Of a DNA stretch of 50,024 nucleotides, positions 1 through 8,848 are shown in pieces; the first letter of the stretch is position 1; each line of letters starts with the position of its first letter. Location: assembly GCF_004296405.1 (NCBI RefSeq), contig NZ_PSRR01000019.1:1-50024 (forward strand). The letters run 5' to 3'. This DNA comes from Bradyrhizobium sp. Leo170. Its GTDB lineage: Bacteria > Pseudomonadota > Alphaproteobacteria > Rhizobiales > Xanthobacteraceae. Made by a program: the position numbers and the translations under genes. The notes under the pieces were generated by a model, which searched no databases, was not told the origin of the DNA, and saw only the letters and a program-made list of their open reading frames with translations.

Positions 1-117
1 TGCAACCGGCACCCGGCTTTCCCTGCGCCCTCCGCTCAATGAGAGGGTGAAACGAACGCAAAGCTCGGACGCAAAGCGCCGCGAGAATGTGGACTCACAT
101 CCGCCGTTTGAATCCGA

Positions 118-206
118 CGTAGGATGGGTAGAGCGAAGCGAAACCCATCATTCGCGCAGCTTGCTCCCAAAGCTGATGGGTTTCGCTGCGCTCTACCCAT
201 CCTACG
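118..206. repeat. Long palindromic intergenic repeat
   Basis: The arms 118-150 and 174-206 (33 bases each) are reverse complements with one mismatch and enclose a 23-base loop. The core arm text is gatgggtagagcgaagcg. Elements of this type lie between genes throughout the window and probably act as REP-like structured repeats. No gene is seen in 1-354. Confidence 0.85.
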
Positions 207-243
207 GAATCGCTGTTTGACATTTGAATCAGAACTCTCCGCA

Positions 244-321
244 CGTCATTGCGAGCGCAGCGAAGCAATCCATCGCGCCGCTTGCCGAGGCATGGATTGC
301 TTCGCTGCGCTCGCAATGACG
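244..321. repeat. Perfect 30-bp inverted repeat
   Basis: Positions 244-273 and 292-321 are exact reverse complements around an 18-base loop. The arm core reads cattgcgagcgcagcgaag. It sits 34 bases downstream of the stop of the L,D-transpeptidase gene, which is transcribed leftward into it, so a transcript end structure is possible. It is a second palindrome family, different from the one at 118-206. Confidence 0.85.
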
Positions 322-354
322 ACAGAGGAAGCGCTGGCCCTCGCGGCGCCGCGC

Positions 355-1914
355 CTACTTCATCGCTCCGAAGCGGCCGTCGAAGGAGTTCGGCTGCACG
401 ATCGGCTGCGAGCCGGAGAGTTGCGTGTCCTTGGCGGCCGGCGCGGCTGCGGCGGTCGAGGTCGCCGGCGCATCGGTGACGGTCGGCTTGAGCGTCGGCT
501 TGACGGCGGCGAGCTTGGTGTCGGGCTTCGGTGCGACGCGAACGACCGATTGCGGCTTGGTCTGAGCAGCCTTGATCTCAACAGCCTTGGCGTCGGCAGC
601 CCTGGCCTCGACCGCCTTCGGCTTCGCGGCCGCCGCGGGTGCGGAGGGCGGCACGCTGGTGGCGGCGGCGTTGGCGTCGGCCGTGGCGCCGATCCCGACC
701 TTGCGGGCGATGCTGGAGAAGAAGCCTTCCGACTGCTCGCCTGACTGCGTCGCGGGCGTCGCGGAAGCGACCTTGGTCGACGAGGTCGATGACGTCGATG
801 AGGTCGACGACACCGCCACCACCGGCTCTTCGGGCTGCGCCAGGTTCGGCTTCGGCGGATTGACGGTGGACGGGATCGTGCCGGGCGCACGCGCCAACTG
901 CAGCGACGCCAGGCTCTGGCTGTCGCCGCCCTCGGAGAGGCCGGTACTGCCCTCCGGCAGCTTGGAGGCAAAGATCTTGTTCATGCCGCCATCGATGCCG
1001 GTGTTCATCCGCGCCACTGGCGTGCCCTTGGAGATCAGCTTGGCGACTTCGGCCGCCTCCTGCTGCTGCCTCTCGCGCACGGCGCTCGCGATTTCGTCCG
1101 GGATCACATAGGCAGGGCACTTGGCGGACGCATCGAATGCCGGATCGCGGGTAGCGCCCGCAGGTTTGGCGGCGTCGAAGACATATTTCCTCTCGCAGAA
1201 GTCGACCTTCGGCTCCTGCTTCGTCACCTCGAAATGGTCGTAGCCTTCCTTGATCATCTTCCAGAAAGGCATGTTCGGGTTGTTGCGGTGCTTGGCCATG
1301 TTCACCGGCGTCATCCGGAACGGATAGGCCTGCAACTGGAATGCCTTCTGGCCGCCAAAGAAGGACTCGCGGCCGAGCGAATAGATCTCCGCGATCTGCT
1401 CGTCGGTCATCGCGTAGCAGCCGCGCGAGGAGCAGTCGCCATGCACCATCAACTGCGAGCCGGTGCGGCCGAGCGCCTTGTCGAAGGCGTTGGGATAGCC
1501 GGTGTTGAAGGAGAGATAGTAGGCCGATTGCGGGTTCATCTGGCCGGGGCTGATCGTATAGAAGCCCTCCGGCGCCTGGCGGTCGCCCTCGCGGATCTTC
1601 GGGCCCAGATCGCCGGACCAGCGGCAGATCGGATAGGTCTTCAGCAGCGCGAACCTGCCGGAGCGGTCCTGCTTCCAGACTTCGAGCTCGGCTTCCTGCT
1701 TGAACAGGCGGACCAGGATCGGCGACTGCAGATCCATGTCCTTTTCGGCAATCGCCGCGACCAGCTTCGGCGGCACCGGCTGGTTGGCCTTGGCATTCGA
1801 TGCGAGTGAGATGTCGTCGCTATTGCAACCGGCGAGCAATACAGCGGCCGCAAGGGCAGCCGAGGCCAGAAGCGCGCGAACCAGCGTGCGGTGATTCAAG
1901 TCCAAGCTCCACAC
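355..1914 (-). CDS. L,D-transpeptidase (YkuD) lipoprotein
   Basis: This 519-residue protein probably cross-links or modifies peptidoglycan in the periplasm. Residues 11-30 form a lipoprotein signal ending in LLAGC (lipid-bearing Cys30). The YkuD domain lies at about residues 65-200 and shows the catalytic motif HGDCSSRGC with His158 and Cys166. From about residue 300 the protein is low-complexity, rich in Ala, Pro, Lys and Ser, including an STSSTSST run, which suits a wall-spanning tail. The start is GTG at 1914; no better start precedes the signal peptide. Family YkuD/ErfK is clear; the exact reaction (LD-crosslink or lipoprotein attachment) is not shown by the sequence. Confidence 0.85.
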   Translation of the reverse strand: MWSLDLNHRTLVRALLASAALAAAVLLAGCNSDDISLASNAKANQPVPPKLVAAIAEKDMDLQSPILVRLFKQEAELEVWKQDRSGRFALLKTYPICRWSGDLGPKIREGDRQAPEGFYTISPGQMNPQSAYYLSFNTGYPNAFDKALGRTGSQLMVHGDCSSRGCYAMTDEQIAEIYSLGRESFFGGQKAFQLQAYPFRMTPVNMAKHRNNPNMPFWKMIKEGYDHFEVTKQEPKVDFCERKYVFDAAKPAGATRDPAFDASAKCPAYVIPDEIASAVRERQQQEAAEVAKLISKGTPVARMNTGIDGGMNKIFASKLPEGSTGLSEGGDSQSLASLQLARAPGTIPSTVNPPKPNLAQPEEPVVAVSSTSSTSSTSSTKVASATPATQSGEQSEGFFSSIARKVGIGATADANAAATSVPPSAPAAAAKPKAVEARAADAKAVEIKAAQTKPQSVVRVAPKPDTKLAAVKPTLKPTVTDAPATSTAAAAPAAKDTQLSGSQPIVQPNSFDGRFGAMK

Positions 1915-2127
1915 CCACCAGGCATTTCGGGCAACCCCAAGTCAGCCTTTATGCCTTGAAGCGATCGTTAAAATACTAACCTTTGGACTTCCCACCCGCA
2001 ACCTGAACGGGGTCCGGCGGGCCGGAACCATGACAGGCATGGTCAAGCAAGGGTTAAAAACCCGCCTCTAGGCCGAATTGCGGCCAAACTGGCCGACCTG
2101 GAGCAAAATGCCGCGATTTGCGGCCAG

Positions 2128-3090
2128 CTAGGCGAGCTTGCGGCCGATATCGAGAAACTTCTGGCGGCGCTGCTTGCGGATCGCGTCCGCATCAAGATTT
2201 CGTAGGTCGTCGAAGGCCTGCGCGATGGCATCGCCGGTGGACGCGATCATGGCGGCGGGATCGCGATGGGCGCCGCCCGGCGGCTCCTTCAGGATCTGGT
2301 CGATCACGCCGAATCGCAGCATGTCCTGGGCGGTGATCTTCATGCTGTTGGCGGCTTCCTGCGCCTTGGTGCCGTCCCGCCACAGGATCGAGGATGCCGC
2401 CTCCGGCGAGATCACGCTGTAGATCGCGTGCTCCATCATCAGGACGCGGTTGGCCGTGGTGATCGCGATCGCGCCGCCCGACATGCCCTCGCCGGTAATG
2501 ATCGCGACATTGGGGACGCCCAGCGACAGGCAGGCGTCGGTCGAGCGCGCAATCGCTTCGGCCTGTCCGCGCTCCTCCGCGCCGATGCCGGGATAGGCGC
2601 CGGCCGAATCGACGAGGGAGAGTACCGGGATGCCGAAACGGTCGGCCATTTCCATCAGCCGGACCGCCTTGCGGTAGCCTTCGGGCCGCGCCATGCCGAA
2701 ATTGTGCTTGATCCGGCTCTCGGTGGAGGCGCCCTTCTCCTGGCCGATCACGCAGATGCTCTCGCCGCGGAAGCGGCCGAAGCCGCCGAGCAGGGCTTCG
2801 TCGTCGGCGAATTTGCGGTCGCCAGCCAGCGGCGTGAATTCGGTGATGAGCGCGCTGACGAAATCGGTGAGATGCGGCCGCTGCGGGTGCCGGGCCACCA
2901 GCGTCTTCTGCCAGGGCGTCAGATTGGCATAAAGGTCGGCCAGCGCCTGGCCGGCCTTCTCCTCGATCCGCGCGATCTCGTCGCCGATGTCGCTGCCGGA
3001 CGCCGCCAGCGCGCGCAATTCGTCGATCTTGGATTCAAGCTCGGCGACGGGTTTTTCGAAGTCGAGGTAACTGCGCATCTGATCCGGCAT
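2128..3090 (-). CDS. accA: Acetyl-CoA carboxylase carboxyltransferase subunit alpha
   Basis: AccA pairs with AccD to move the carboxyl group from biotin on AccB to acetyl-CoA, giving malonyl-CoA for fatty-acid synthesis in the cytoplasm. The frame is open to 3249, but the family starts at MPDQMRSYLDFEKP, placing the ATG at 3088-3090 and giving 320 residues, the usual length. Visible family motifs are LVDSAGAYPGIGAEERGQ and GEGMSGGAIAITTA, which build the oxyanion-type acyl-CoA site. The gene stands alone and is transcribed leftward, toward the transpeptidase gene. Confidence 0.95.
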   Translation of the reverse strand: MPDQMRSYLDFEKPVAELESKIDELRALAASGSDIGDEIARIEEKAGQALADLYANLTPWQKTLVARHPQRPHLTDFVSALITEFTPLAGDRKFADDEALLGGFGRFRGESICVIGQEKGASTESRIKHNFGMARPEGYRKAVRLMEMADRFGIPVLSLVDSAGAYPGIGAEERGQAEAIARSTDACLSLGVPNVAIITGEGMSGGAIAITTANRVLMMEHAIYSVISPEAASSILWRDGTKAQEAANSMKITAQDMLRFGVIDQILKEPPGGAHRDPAAMIASTGDAIAQAFDDLRNLDADAIRKQRRQKFLDIGRKLA

Positions 3091-3257
3091 TACGGCAATA
3101 TAGGAAGGAACCTGGCGGGCGGCGAAGCGGGTCTGGGGTCTGGAAGAGAAGTTTTGTATCTTCAATAAGTTAACACGCAGCCTAAGCCGAGGCGCGTGGG
3201 CTGACCGCAAGCGGTGACGCTCTTTCCTGTGAGAAGCCGCGGAAGTCAAGGCGTAAC

Positions 3258-3294
3258 CCGTAGCCCGGATGGAGCGAAGCGCAATCCGGGGATC
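3258..3294. repeat. REP-like repeat fragment
   Basis: The text gtagcccggatggagcgaag, followed by gcaatccgggg, is one arm of the palindrome family seen complete at 25772-25858. Only one arm is present here, between accA and xerD. Confidence 0.6.
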
Positions 3295-3301
3295 GACCGG
3301 G

Positions 3302-4300
3302 CTAGGCCTTCTCCGCCAGCGGATGCAGGTCGCGCACCAGGCTCTTCAGCCGCTCCTCGACCACATGGGTATAGATCTGGGTGGTCGAGATGTCGGTGTG
3401 GCCGAGCAGGGTCTGGACGATGCGCAGGTCTGCGCCGTTGTGGAGCAGGTGGCTGGCAAAGGCATGCCGCAGCACGTGCGGGGAGACGAGCCGCGGCGCC
3501 AGGCCGGAGGCGGCCGCCAATTCCTTGAGGTCGCGGGCAAAATGCTGCCGGGTCAAATGGCCGCTCTCGCCGAAGGAGGGAAACAGCCATTTCGACGGCG
3601 CGGCCTTCTTCTCCGGCTTCATGACCTGCATCGCCGCGAGATAATCGGCCATCGCCTGCCGCGAGGCCTCGTTCAGCGGCACCAGCCGCTCCTTGTTGCC
3701 CTTGCCGCGCACCACGATCATGCGCGCATCGCGCCGCGCCGCCGATAGCGGCAGCGAGACCAGTTCGGAGACGCGCAAGCCGGTGGCGTACAGCACCTCG
3801 AGCAGGCAATGGAGCCGGAGCGCGCGCAGCCGCTGCGCCGGCGTCGTGTCGGTCTGCGTGAGTTCCTTCGCCCGCGTCAGCATGCGGTCGACGTCGGCGA
3901 TCGACAGCACCTTGGGCAGGCCGCGGCCGCGCTTCGGGCCAGAGAGGATCGCAGCAGGATCGTCGCTGCGGATGCGCTCGTTGAGCAGGAATCGGAACAG
4001 ATGCCGCATCGAGGAAAGCCGGCGGGCGACGCTGGTTGATTTGAACCCGCGCGTGTCGAGGTCGGCGAGGTAGTCGCGCAGCGTCTGGGTGTCCGCGCCG
4101 GCAAAGCTCTTGCCGGCATGGGTGAGGAATTCGGAGAGGTCCTCGAGGTCGCGGCGATAGGCGTCGAGCGTGTTCTCGCCCGCGCCCTGTTCGGCCGCGA
4201 GCATGTCGAGGAACAGGCTGATCAGCCCGGCATCGGATGTCTTGGCAGGTGTCTTGGCAGGTGTCTTGGCAGGTGTCTTGGAACGTGTCTTGGGACGCAT
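3302..4300 (-). CDS. xerD: Site-specific tyrosine recombinase XerD
   Basis: XerD acts with XerC at dif to resolve chromosome dimers at division. The catalytic set is complete in this 332-residue protein: Arg176 (ATGLRVSEL), Lys200, His275 and Arg278 (HVLRHA), His301 (LGHTD) and Tyr310 (TTQIYTH). An N-terminal SAM-like core-binding domain spans about residues 25-110. The first 22 residues are an extension made of KTPA repeats, encoded by a 12-bp tandem repeat; a later start without it is possible but no other ATG precedes the core domain. Synteny with accA and aroK supports XerD rather than a phage integrase. Confidence 0.92.
   Translation of the reverse strand: MRPKTRSKTPAKTPAKTPAKTSDAGLISLFLDMLAAEQGAGENTLDAYRRDLEDLSEFLTHAGKSFAGADTQTLRDYLADLDTRGFKSTSVARRLSSMRHLFRFLLNERIRSDDPAAILSGPKRGRGLPKVLSIADVDRMLTRAKELTQTDTTPAQRLRALRLHCLLEVLYATGLRVSELVSLPLSAARRDARMIVVRGKGNKERLVPLNEASRQAMADYLAAMQVMKPEKKAAPSKWLFPSFGESGHLTRQHFARDLKELAAASGLAPRLVSPHVLRHAFASHLLHNGADLRIVQTLLGHTDISTTQIYTHVVEERLKSLVRDLHPLAEKA
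4239..4298. repeat. 12-bp tandem repeat in xerD 5' end
   Basis: Five head-to-tail 12-mers: three exact copies of gtcttggcaggt (4239-4274), then gtcttggaacgt and gtcttgggacgc. They encode the KTPA repeats at the XerD N terminus. Since the unit is a multiple of three, copy-number change would keep the frame. Confidence 0.9.
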
Positions 4301-4316
4301 CGCCGAATCATAGCGG

Positions 4317-4463
4317 CTATTTCTTGAGGAACTTATCCGGTGGGATCGTCACCGTCATTTCCCGCGGTTTCGGGGTCACGAAATTGGCCAGCGCGAAGAT
4401 GATCCCGTAGCCGATACCGCCGATCACGGCGACGACCGTCAGGAAGCGGAACAGGCTCGGCAT
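4317..4463 (-). CDS. Small single-pass membrane protein (48 aa)
   Basis: A 48-residue reading frame, ATG at 4461-4463, stop TAG at 4317-4319. The protein begins MPSLFRFLTVVAVIGG; residues 6-28 form one hydrophobic segment, followed by a Pro/Lys-rich tail ending in PPDKFLKK. It lies 16 bases beyond the xerD start on the same strand, so the two may be cotranscribed. I recognise this as a small protein often kept between xerD and aroK in Bradyrhizobium-like genomes, with no function I can assign. Its hydrophobic-then-charged pattern and codon use argue that it is real. Confidence 0.75.
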   Translation of the reverse strand: MPSLFRFLTVVAVIGGIGYGIIFALANFVTPKPREMTVTIPPDKFLKK

Positions 4464-4603
4464 ATCGAAGGCTCGGGCGGCGAATTAACCATCGGCATCA
4501 TCCACCATGTTCCCTCAGCCGTTGCAAGACTCTGGCAACGGTATCGGCGGGGGTAGTATAGGTGACCGGAATGCCGCAAATTCGCCGAGAGACCGAGCTT
4601 TAG
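4464..4603. promoter_or_regulatory. Divergent promoter region, xerD side and aroK
   Basis: This 140-base gap must hold the promoters of the leftward small-protein/xerD unit and the rightward aroKB unit. It contains a short stem-loop, gttgc and gcaac around 4522-4540. I see no convincing -35/-10 pair. Confidence 0.4.
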
Positions 4604-5233
4604 ATGCCAGACAGCGCCCCACCGCTACCTGCGCTCCCGTCCCTGGAGGCCGACATCCTGGCCGCGCTGGGGTCGAGGTCGATCGTGCTGGTGGGCATGA
4701 TGGGCGCCGGCAAATCGACCATCGGCCGGCGGCTGGCCGCGCGGCTGAGGCTATCCTTCACCGATGCCGACACCGAGATCGAGGCGGCGGCGGGCATGTC
4801 GATCCCGGAGATTTTCGAAACCCATGGCGAGGCCTATTTCAGGGATGGCGAGGCGCGGGTAATCGCGCGCCTGCTTAGCGACGGGCCGGCAGTGCTCGCC
4901 ACCGGCGGCGGCGCGTTCATGCGTGAGGAGACCCGCAACTGCATCCGTGCCAAGGCAATCTCGCTCTGGCTGCGCGCCGATGCCGATGTCATCATGCGCC
5001 GGGTGCGGCGCCGAGCCGATCGCCCGCTGTTGCAGACCGCGGATCCCGAGGGGACGGTCAACCGTCTGCTCGGCGAGCGCGAGCCGGTCTACCGGAGCGC
5101 TGACCTGACGATTTCGTCGCGCGACGTGCCGCATGACCGGATCGTCGAAGAGTGCCTCGAAGCGTTGCATACCCATCTCTGTGGCAACGGCACGGCACAA
5201 CCGGAAACGAACGGAATTAGCATCCCATCATGA
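4604..5233 (+). CDS. aroK: Shikimate kinase
   Basis: AroK phosphorylates shikimate with ATP in the pathway to aromatic amino acids. The 209-residue protein has a Walker A motif GMMGAGKS at residues 31-38, the shikimate-binding FTDADTEIE (Asp54, Asp56) and GGGAF at 101-105. The N terminus carries about 25 residues before the first strand, longer than in E. coli AroK, which is usual in alphaproteobacteria. Its stop overlaps the aroB start (ATGA at 5230-5233), indicating coupled translation. Confidence 0.95.
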   Translation: MPDSAPPLPALPSLEADILAALGSRSIVLVGMMGAGKSTIGRRLAARLRLSFTDADTEIEAAAGMSIPEIFETHGEAYFRDGEARVIARLLSDGPAVLATGGGAFMREETRNCIRAKAISLWLRADADVIMRRVRRRADRPLLQTADPEGTVNRLLGEREPVYRSADLTISSRDVPHDRIVEECLEALHTHLCGNGTAQPETNGISIPS

Positions 5234-6375
5234 CTGCGCCACTGAAACACTCGGATCCCATCACCGTCGATGTCGCGCTCGGCGACCGCGCCTACGACAT
5301 CGTGATCGGGCGCGAGGTGCTGCCGTCGCTCGGGCCGCGCATTGCGGCGCTCCGCCCGGGTACGCGCGCCGCCATCGTCACCGACCGCACCGTGGCGAAG
5401 CATTGGCTGGAGCCGACCGAGGCGTCGCTTGCGGCGGCGGGCATTTCGAGTTCGCGCATCATCGTCGAGGAGGGCGAGGGCTCGAAGAGCTACACCGGCC
5501 TGACCCAGGTCAGCGAAGCGCTGATCGCGGCCAAGATCGAGCGCAACGATCTCGTGATCGCGCTCGGCGGCGGCGTGGTTGGCGATCTCGCGGGCTTTGC
5601 CGCGGCCATCCTGCGCCGCGGCGTCGATTTCGTGCAGGTTCCGACCTCCCTGCTGGCGCAGGTCGATTCCTCGGTCGGCGGCAAGACGGGGATCAACTCG
5701 CCGCAGGGCAAGAACCTGATCGGCGCCTTCCACCAGCCGGTGCTTGTCGTCGCCGATACGGCCGTGCTCGACACGCTGTCGCCGCGTCAGTTCCGTGCCG
5801 GCTATGCGGAGGTCGCCAAATATGGCGTGCTTGGCGATGAGGCTTTCTTCGCCTGGCTGGAAGCCAGTCACGCCGACATCTTCTCGGGCGGCGCGGCGCG
5901 CGAGCACGCGATCGCAACCTCGTGCCGCGCCAAGGCCGCGATCGTCTCGCGCGACGAACGCGAGACCGGCGAGCGCGCGCTGCTCAATCTCGGCCACACG
6001 TTCGGTCACGCGCTGGAAGCGGCGACGGGCTTTTCCGACCGGCTGTTCCACGGCGAAGGCGTTGCCATCGGCATGACGCTGGCGGCAGAATTTTCCGCTT
6101 CCCTCGGCATGATCGCGCAAGCGGACGCGGCGCGCGTGAAACGCCACCTCGCCGCGGTGGGATTGCCGACCCGGCTGCAGGATATCGGCGGCTTCGCCCA
6201 GGAAGGACTGGCCGATGCCGACGCACTGATGGCGCTGATGGCGCAGGACAAGAAGGTCAAGCGCGGCAAGCTGACTTTCATTCTGCTGGAAGCCGTCGGC
6301 CGCGCGGTGATCGCGCGCGACGTCGAGCCTGCGTCGGTGCGTGACTTTCTGAAGGCAAAATTGGCCGAGAATTAA
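5230..6375 (+). CDS. aroB: 3-dehydroquinate synthase
   Basis: AroB converts DAHP to 3-dehydroquinate, the second step of the shikimate pathway, using NAD and a divalent metal. The protein is 381 residues, normal for the family. NAD-site motifs GGGVVGDLAGF and PTSLLAQVDSSVGGKTG are present, followed by the metal and substrate regions around LNLGHTFGHALE. It overlaps aroK by four bases. The stop TAA is immediately followed by an intergenic repeat. Confidence 0.96.
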   Translation: MTAPLKHSDPITVDVALGDRAYDIVIGREVLPSLGPRIAALRPGTRAAIVTDRTVAKHWLEPTEASLAAAGISSSRIIVEEGEGSKSYTGLTQVSEALIAAKIERNDLVIALGGGVVGDLAGFAAAILRRGVDFVQVPTSLLAQVDSSVGGKTGINSPQGKNLIGAFHQPVLVVADTAVLDTLSPRQFRAGYAEVAKYGVLGDEAFFAWLEASHADIFSGGAAREHAIATSCRAKAAIVSRDERETGERALLNLGHTFGHALEAATGFSDRLFHGEGVAIGMTLAAEFSASLGMIAQADAARVKRHLAAVGLPTRLQDIGGFAQEGLADADALMALMAQDKKVKRGKLTFILLEAVGRAVIARDVEPASVRDFLKAKLAEN

Positions 6376-6422
6376 GAGCATGATCCGGAAAAGTGGGAAC
6401 CGGTTTTCCGAAGAGATCATGC
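6376..6422. repeat. Intergenic repeat, gcatgatccgg family
   Basis: Starts at the base after the aroB stop. Outer arms gcatgatc and gatcatgc and inner arms ggaaaa and ttttcc make an imperfect palindrome. A close relative with a larger loop lies at 26883-26956, also directly after a stop codon, so a role as a transcript end or mRNA-stabilising structure is possible. Confidence 0.75.
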
Positions 6423-6454
6423 CCAAGACAAAGACGCTGCTCGGATGACGTAGC

Positions 6455-7762
6455 TTGACCTGGGTTTCGTTCGCAATCGTCGTCGTCTGCCTGTTGGTCT
6501 CCGCCTTTTTCGCGGCGAGCGAGACCGCGCTGACCGGCGCTTCGCGCGCCAGCATGCTGCGGCTGTCCAAGCAGGGCAACCGCGAGGCCGGCGTCGTCTC
6601 CAGCCTGTTCAACATGCGCGAGCGGCTGATCGGCGCGCTGCTGCTCGGCAACAACATCGCCAATATCGGCGCATCGGCGCTCGCAACCGGCATCCTCACC
6701 GCCTGGTTTGGCGATGTCGGCGTGCTCTATGCGACCGCGGTGATGACGGTGACGGTCGTGATCTTCGCCGAGGTGCTGCCGAAGACCATCGCGATCAACG
6801 CGCCCGACCGGATATCGCTCCTGGTGGCGCGGCCGATGAAGGTCACCGTCTATCTGCTCGGACCGTTCCTGACCGTGATCGAGTTCATCGTGCTCGCTCT
6901 GATGAAACTCTTCGGCATCAAGGTCGGCGCCAACCAGGCCATCCTGTCGCCGACCGAGCGACTGCGCGGCGCCGTCGACCTGTTGCATCATGAGGGCAAG
7001 GTCGAGAAGCTGGACCGCGACATGTTCGGCGGGCTCCTGGATCTGCGCGAGTTGCAGGTGTCCGACGTGATGGTCCATCGCACCGAAATGACCATGATCA
7101 ACGCGGACCTGCCGCCGGAGGAACTGGTGCGTGAGGTGCTCGCCACCGAGTACACCCGCATTCCGCTGTGGCGCGACAAGCCCGAGAACATCATCGGGGT
7201 GCTGCACGCCAAGGATTTGCTGCGCGCCATCCGCGCCGCCGATGGCGACACGTCGAGCATCGACGTCTCGACCATCGCGCTGCCGCCCTGGTTCGTGCCG
7301 GAGATGCGGCCTGTCTCCGAGCAGCTCAAGGCGTTCCGCCGCCGCAAGACGCACTTCGCCCTCGTCGTCGACGAGTATGGCGAAGTCGAAGGCCTGGTGA
7401 CACTGGAAGATATCCTGGAGGAGATCGTCGGTGACATTTCCGACGAGCACGACGTGGTGGTCGCGGGTGTTCGTGCCCAGCCCGACGGCTCCGTGGTGGT
7501 CGACGGCTCGGTGCCGATCCGCGATCTCAACCGTGCGATGGACTGGCATTTGCCAGACGAGGAAGCCACGACCGTGGCGGGTCTCGTGATCCATGAAGCG
7601 CGCTCGATTCCCGAACGCGGCCAGAGCTTCACCTTCCACGGCTTCCGCTTCCGCGTCCTGCGCCGCGAGCGCAACCGCATCACGGCACTGCGCATCACCG
7701 CGCTGCCACGCGAAGCCGAGGCCGAAGAGCCTAGGCCGAAGCGCGCGGGGACGGCGTTCTAG
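6455..7762 (+). CDS. CNNM/CBS/CorC-type transporter-like protein
   Basis: A 435-residue inner-membrane protein of the HlyC/CorC family, linked in the family to magnesium/cobalt efflux. Order: N-terminal DUF21/CNNM domain with hydrophobic helices (residues 1 to about 190), a paired CBS domain (about 205-335; VSDVMVHRTEMTMI, GVLHAKDLL), and the C-terminal CorC_HlyC domain with EYGEVEGLVTLEDILEEIVGDI. The start is TTG at 6455, since an in-frame TGA lies at 6446-6448 and no ATG precedes the first membrane helix. It is often placed after aroB in this group. Substrate is not shown. Confidence 0.88.
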   Translation: MTWVSFAIVVVCLLVSAFFAASETALTGASRASMLRLSKQGNREAGVVSSLFNMRERLIGALLLGNNIANIGASALATGILTAWFGDVGVLYATAVMTVTVVIFAEVLPKTIAINAPDRISLLVARPMKVTVYLLGPFLTVIEFIVLALMKLFGIKVGANQAILSPTERLRGAVDLLHHEGKVEKLDRDMFGGLLDLRELQVSDVMVHRTEMTMINADLPPEELVREVLATEYTRIPLWRDKPENIIGVLHAKDLLRAIRAADGDTSSIDVSTIALPPWFVPEMRPVSEQLKAFRRRKTHFALVVDEYGEVEGLVTLEDILEEIVGDISDEHDVVVAGVRAQPDGSVVVDGSVPIRDLNRAMDWHLPDEEATTVAGLVIHEARSIPERGQSFTFHGFRFRVLRRERNRITALRITALPREAEAEEPRPKRAGTAF

Positions 7763-7839
7763 TCAGCCCGCGCAGCGCATATCCGCTCCATCTCCTCAGG
7801 GTGAGGATCGGGCGGGAGGATGAGGATCAGGCAGGGCGC

Positions 7840-8286
7840 CTATTCAATGTCGATGGTGATGCCGGAAAGCTTCCAGGTGCCGTCGGCGGGGATGAAGGCG
7901 AGCTGATACTTCACCTGCTTCGGCGTGGTCTCGAAATGGCCCTTCAGGCGCAGCACGCCCTTGTCGTCAATCTTTGCCTCCTCGTCTGCAACGACGGGCT
8001 TTGCCACCACGGCGTCGAACACCGCGTGCTTGTCGACGAGATCCTTGAAGACGGCCTGCAGCTTCTCCGGCGGAAACTGCCCGGCGAACGGCTTTGAGAG
8101 CTTGGCGTGCAGGACCGTGAAATTATTGGCGGCGACGGCATCGCTCAGCGTCACCAGAATGCTTTTCACGAGCACTTCCTGAACGAGCGGGCTCGGCATG
8201 GCCTGTGCCGCAGCCGGTACGGGCACAGAGAGCGCCAGCATTGCCATCACGGCCGCGGCCAATCGCAGATGTGCCCAGTGAACCAT
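7840..8286 (-). CDS. Secreted protein of unknown function
   Basis: The 148-residue protein starts at ATG 8284-8286 (MVHWAHLRLAAAVMAM), which directly precedes a Sec signal peptide ending in PAAAQA. The frame is open 18 codons further upstream, but that part does not look like a protein start. The mature part is a mixed fold ending in GTWKLSGITIDIE, the pattern of small periplasmic proteins that share an NTF2-like or DUF-type beta sheet. I do not recognise a function. It is transcribed alone, convergent with the CorC-type gene. Confidence 0.75.
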   Translation of the reverse strand: MVHWAHLRLAAAVMAMLALSVPVPAAAQAMPSPLVQEVLVKSILVTLSDAVAANNFTVLHAKLSKPFAGQFPPEKLQAVFKDLVDKHAVFDAVVAKPVVADEEAKIDDKGVLRLKGHFETTPKQVKYQLAFIPADGTWKLSGITIDIE

Positions 8287-8463
8287 CTGACAGCCCCTCG
8301 TTACAGGTGACGATGGTGCAATGAGCCTGCCCAATTCCAATGGAACTGTCCATCGCCCAGGCAGCTATCTCTGATAAAGGAAAACAGCCGTGGCGTCTTG
8401 CGCGACGTTGATCAAAACCGCAGTTCGGCCGTGTTCTTCAGCTAAATTTCCAGGCGGCGTCCT

Positions 8464-8739
8464 TCAGCGCGGTCGTTCCGCTGGGGCCTGCGCGTGGATC
8501 GCGAGCGCATGCACGCGATCCACGAGTTCCTGAGCCAGTGCCGCATTAATCATGCGATGGCGTTCGATCCGGCTCTTCCCTTCGAACGCTTGAGATACAA
8601 TATAGACACGGAAATGCGTCTCGCCGCCTGGCCGATGCCCCGCGTGGCCCTCATGCAGATGTGATTCATCGTGGACCTCGAGGCTTTCGGGCAAGAAAGC
8701 TTCACGCAACTTGTTTATAATAACATCTCTTGTGCTCAT
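8464..8739 (-). CDS. bolA: BolA family protein
   Basis: BolA proteins pair with monothiol glutaredoxins in iron-sulfur and iron regulation. This 91-residue protein starts at ATG 8737-8739 (MSTRDVIINKLREAF); the longer open frame upstream does not look coding. The class II KH-like core shows LEVHDESHLHEGH, FRVYIVSQAFEGKSRIERHRMIN and LAQELVDRVHALAI, the last being the family hallmark. It is divergent from the J-domain gene, a pairing I know from other Rhizobiales. Confidence 0.92.
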   Translation of the reverse strand: MSTRDVIINKLREAFLPESLEVHDESHLHEGHAGHRPGGETHFRVYIVSQAFEGKSRIERHRMINAALAQELVDRVHALAIHAQAPAERPR

Positions 8740-8848
8740 GGCGGCGGCAATAGTTCGAAGGCTGCATTTCGTCAATGGCACATCCGAAGCAGAGGTATTC
8801 GCAATGTCAAGACTTGAAGCTTTTTGCATTGCGTAGTCAAAGTCAGTC

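Noticed and set aside
4239..4298. A short CRISPR-like array
   Set aside because: The units are contiguous 12-mers without spacers and lie inside the xerD coding sequence. No CRISPR array was found anywhere in the window.
5089..6699. A 536-residue minus-strand open frame across aroB
   Set aside because: It mirrors aroK/aroB codons, has shadow-type composition, and runs through an intergenic repeat.
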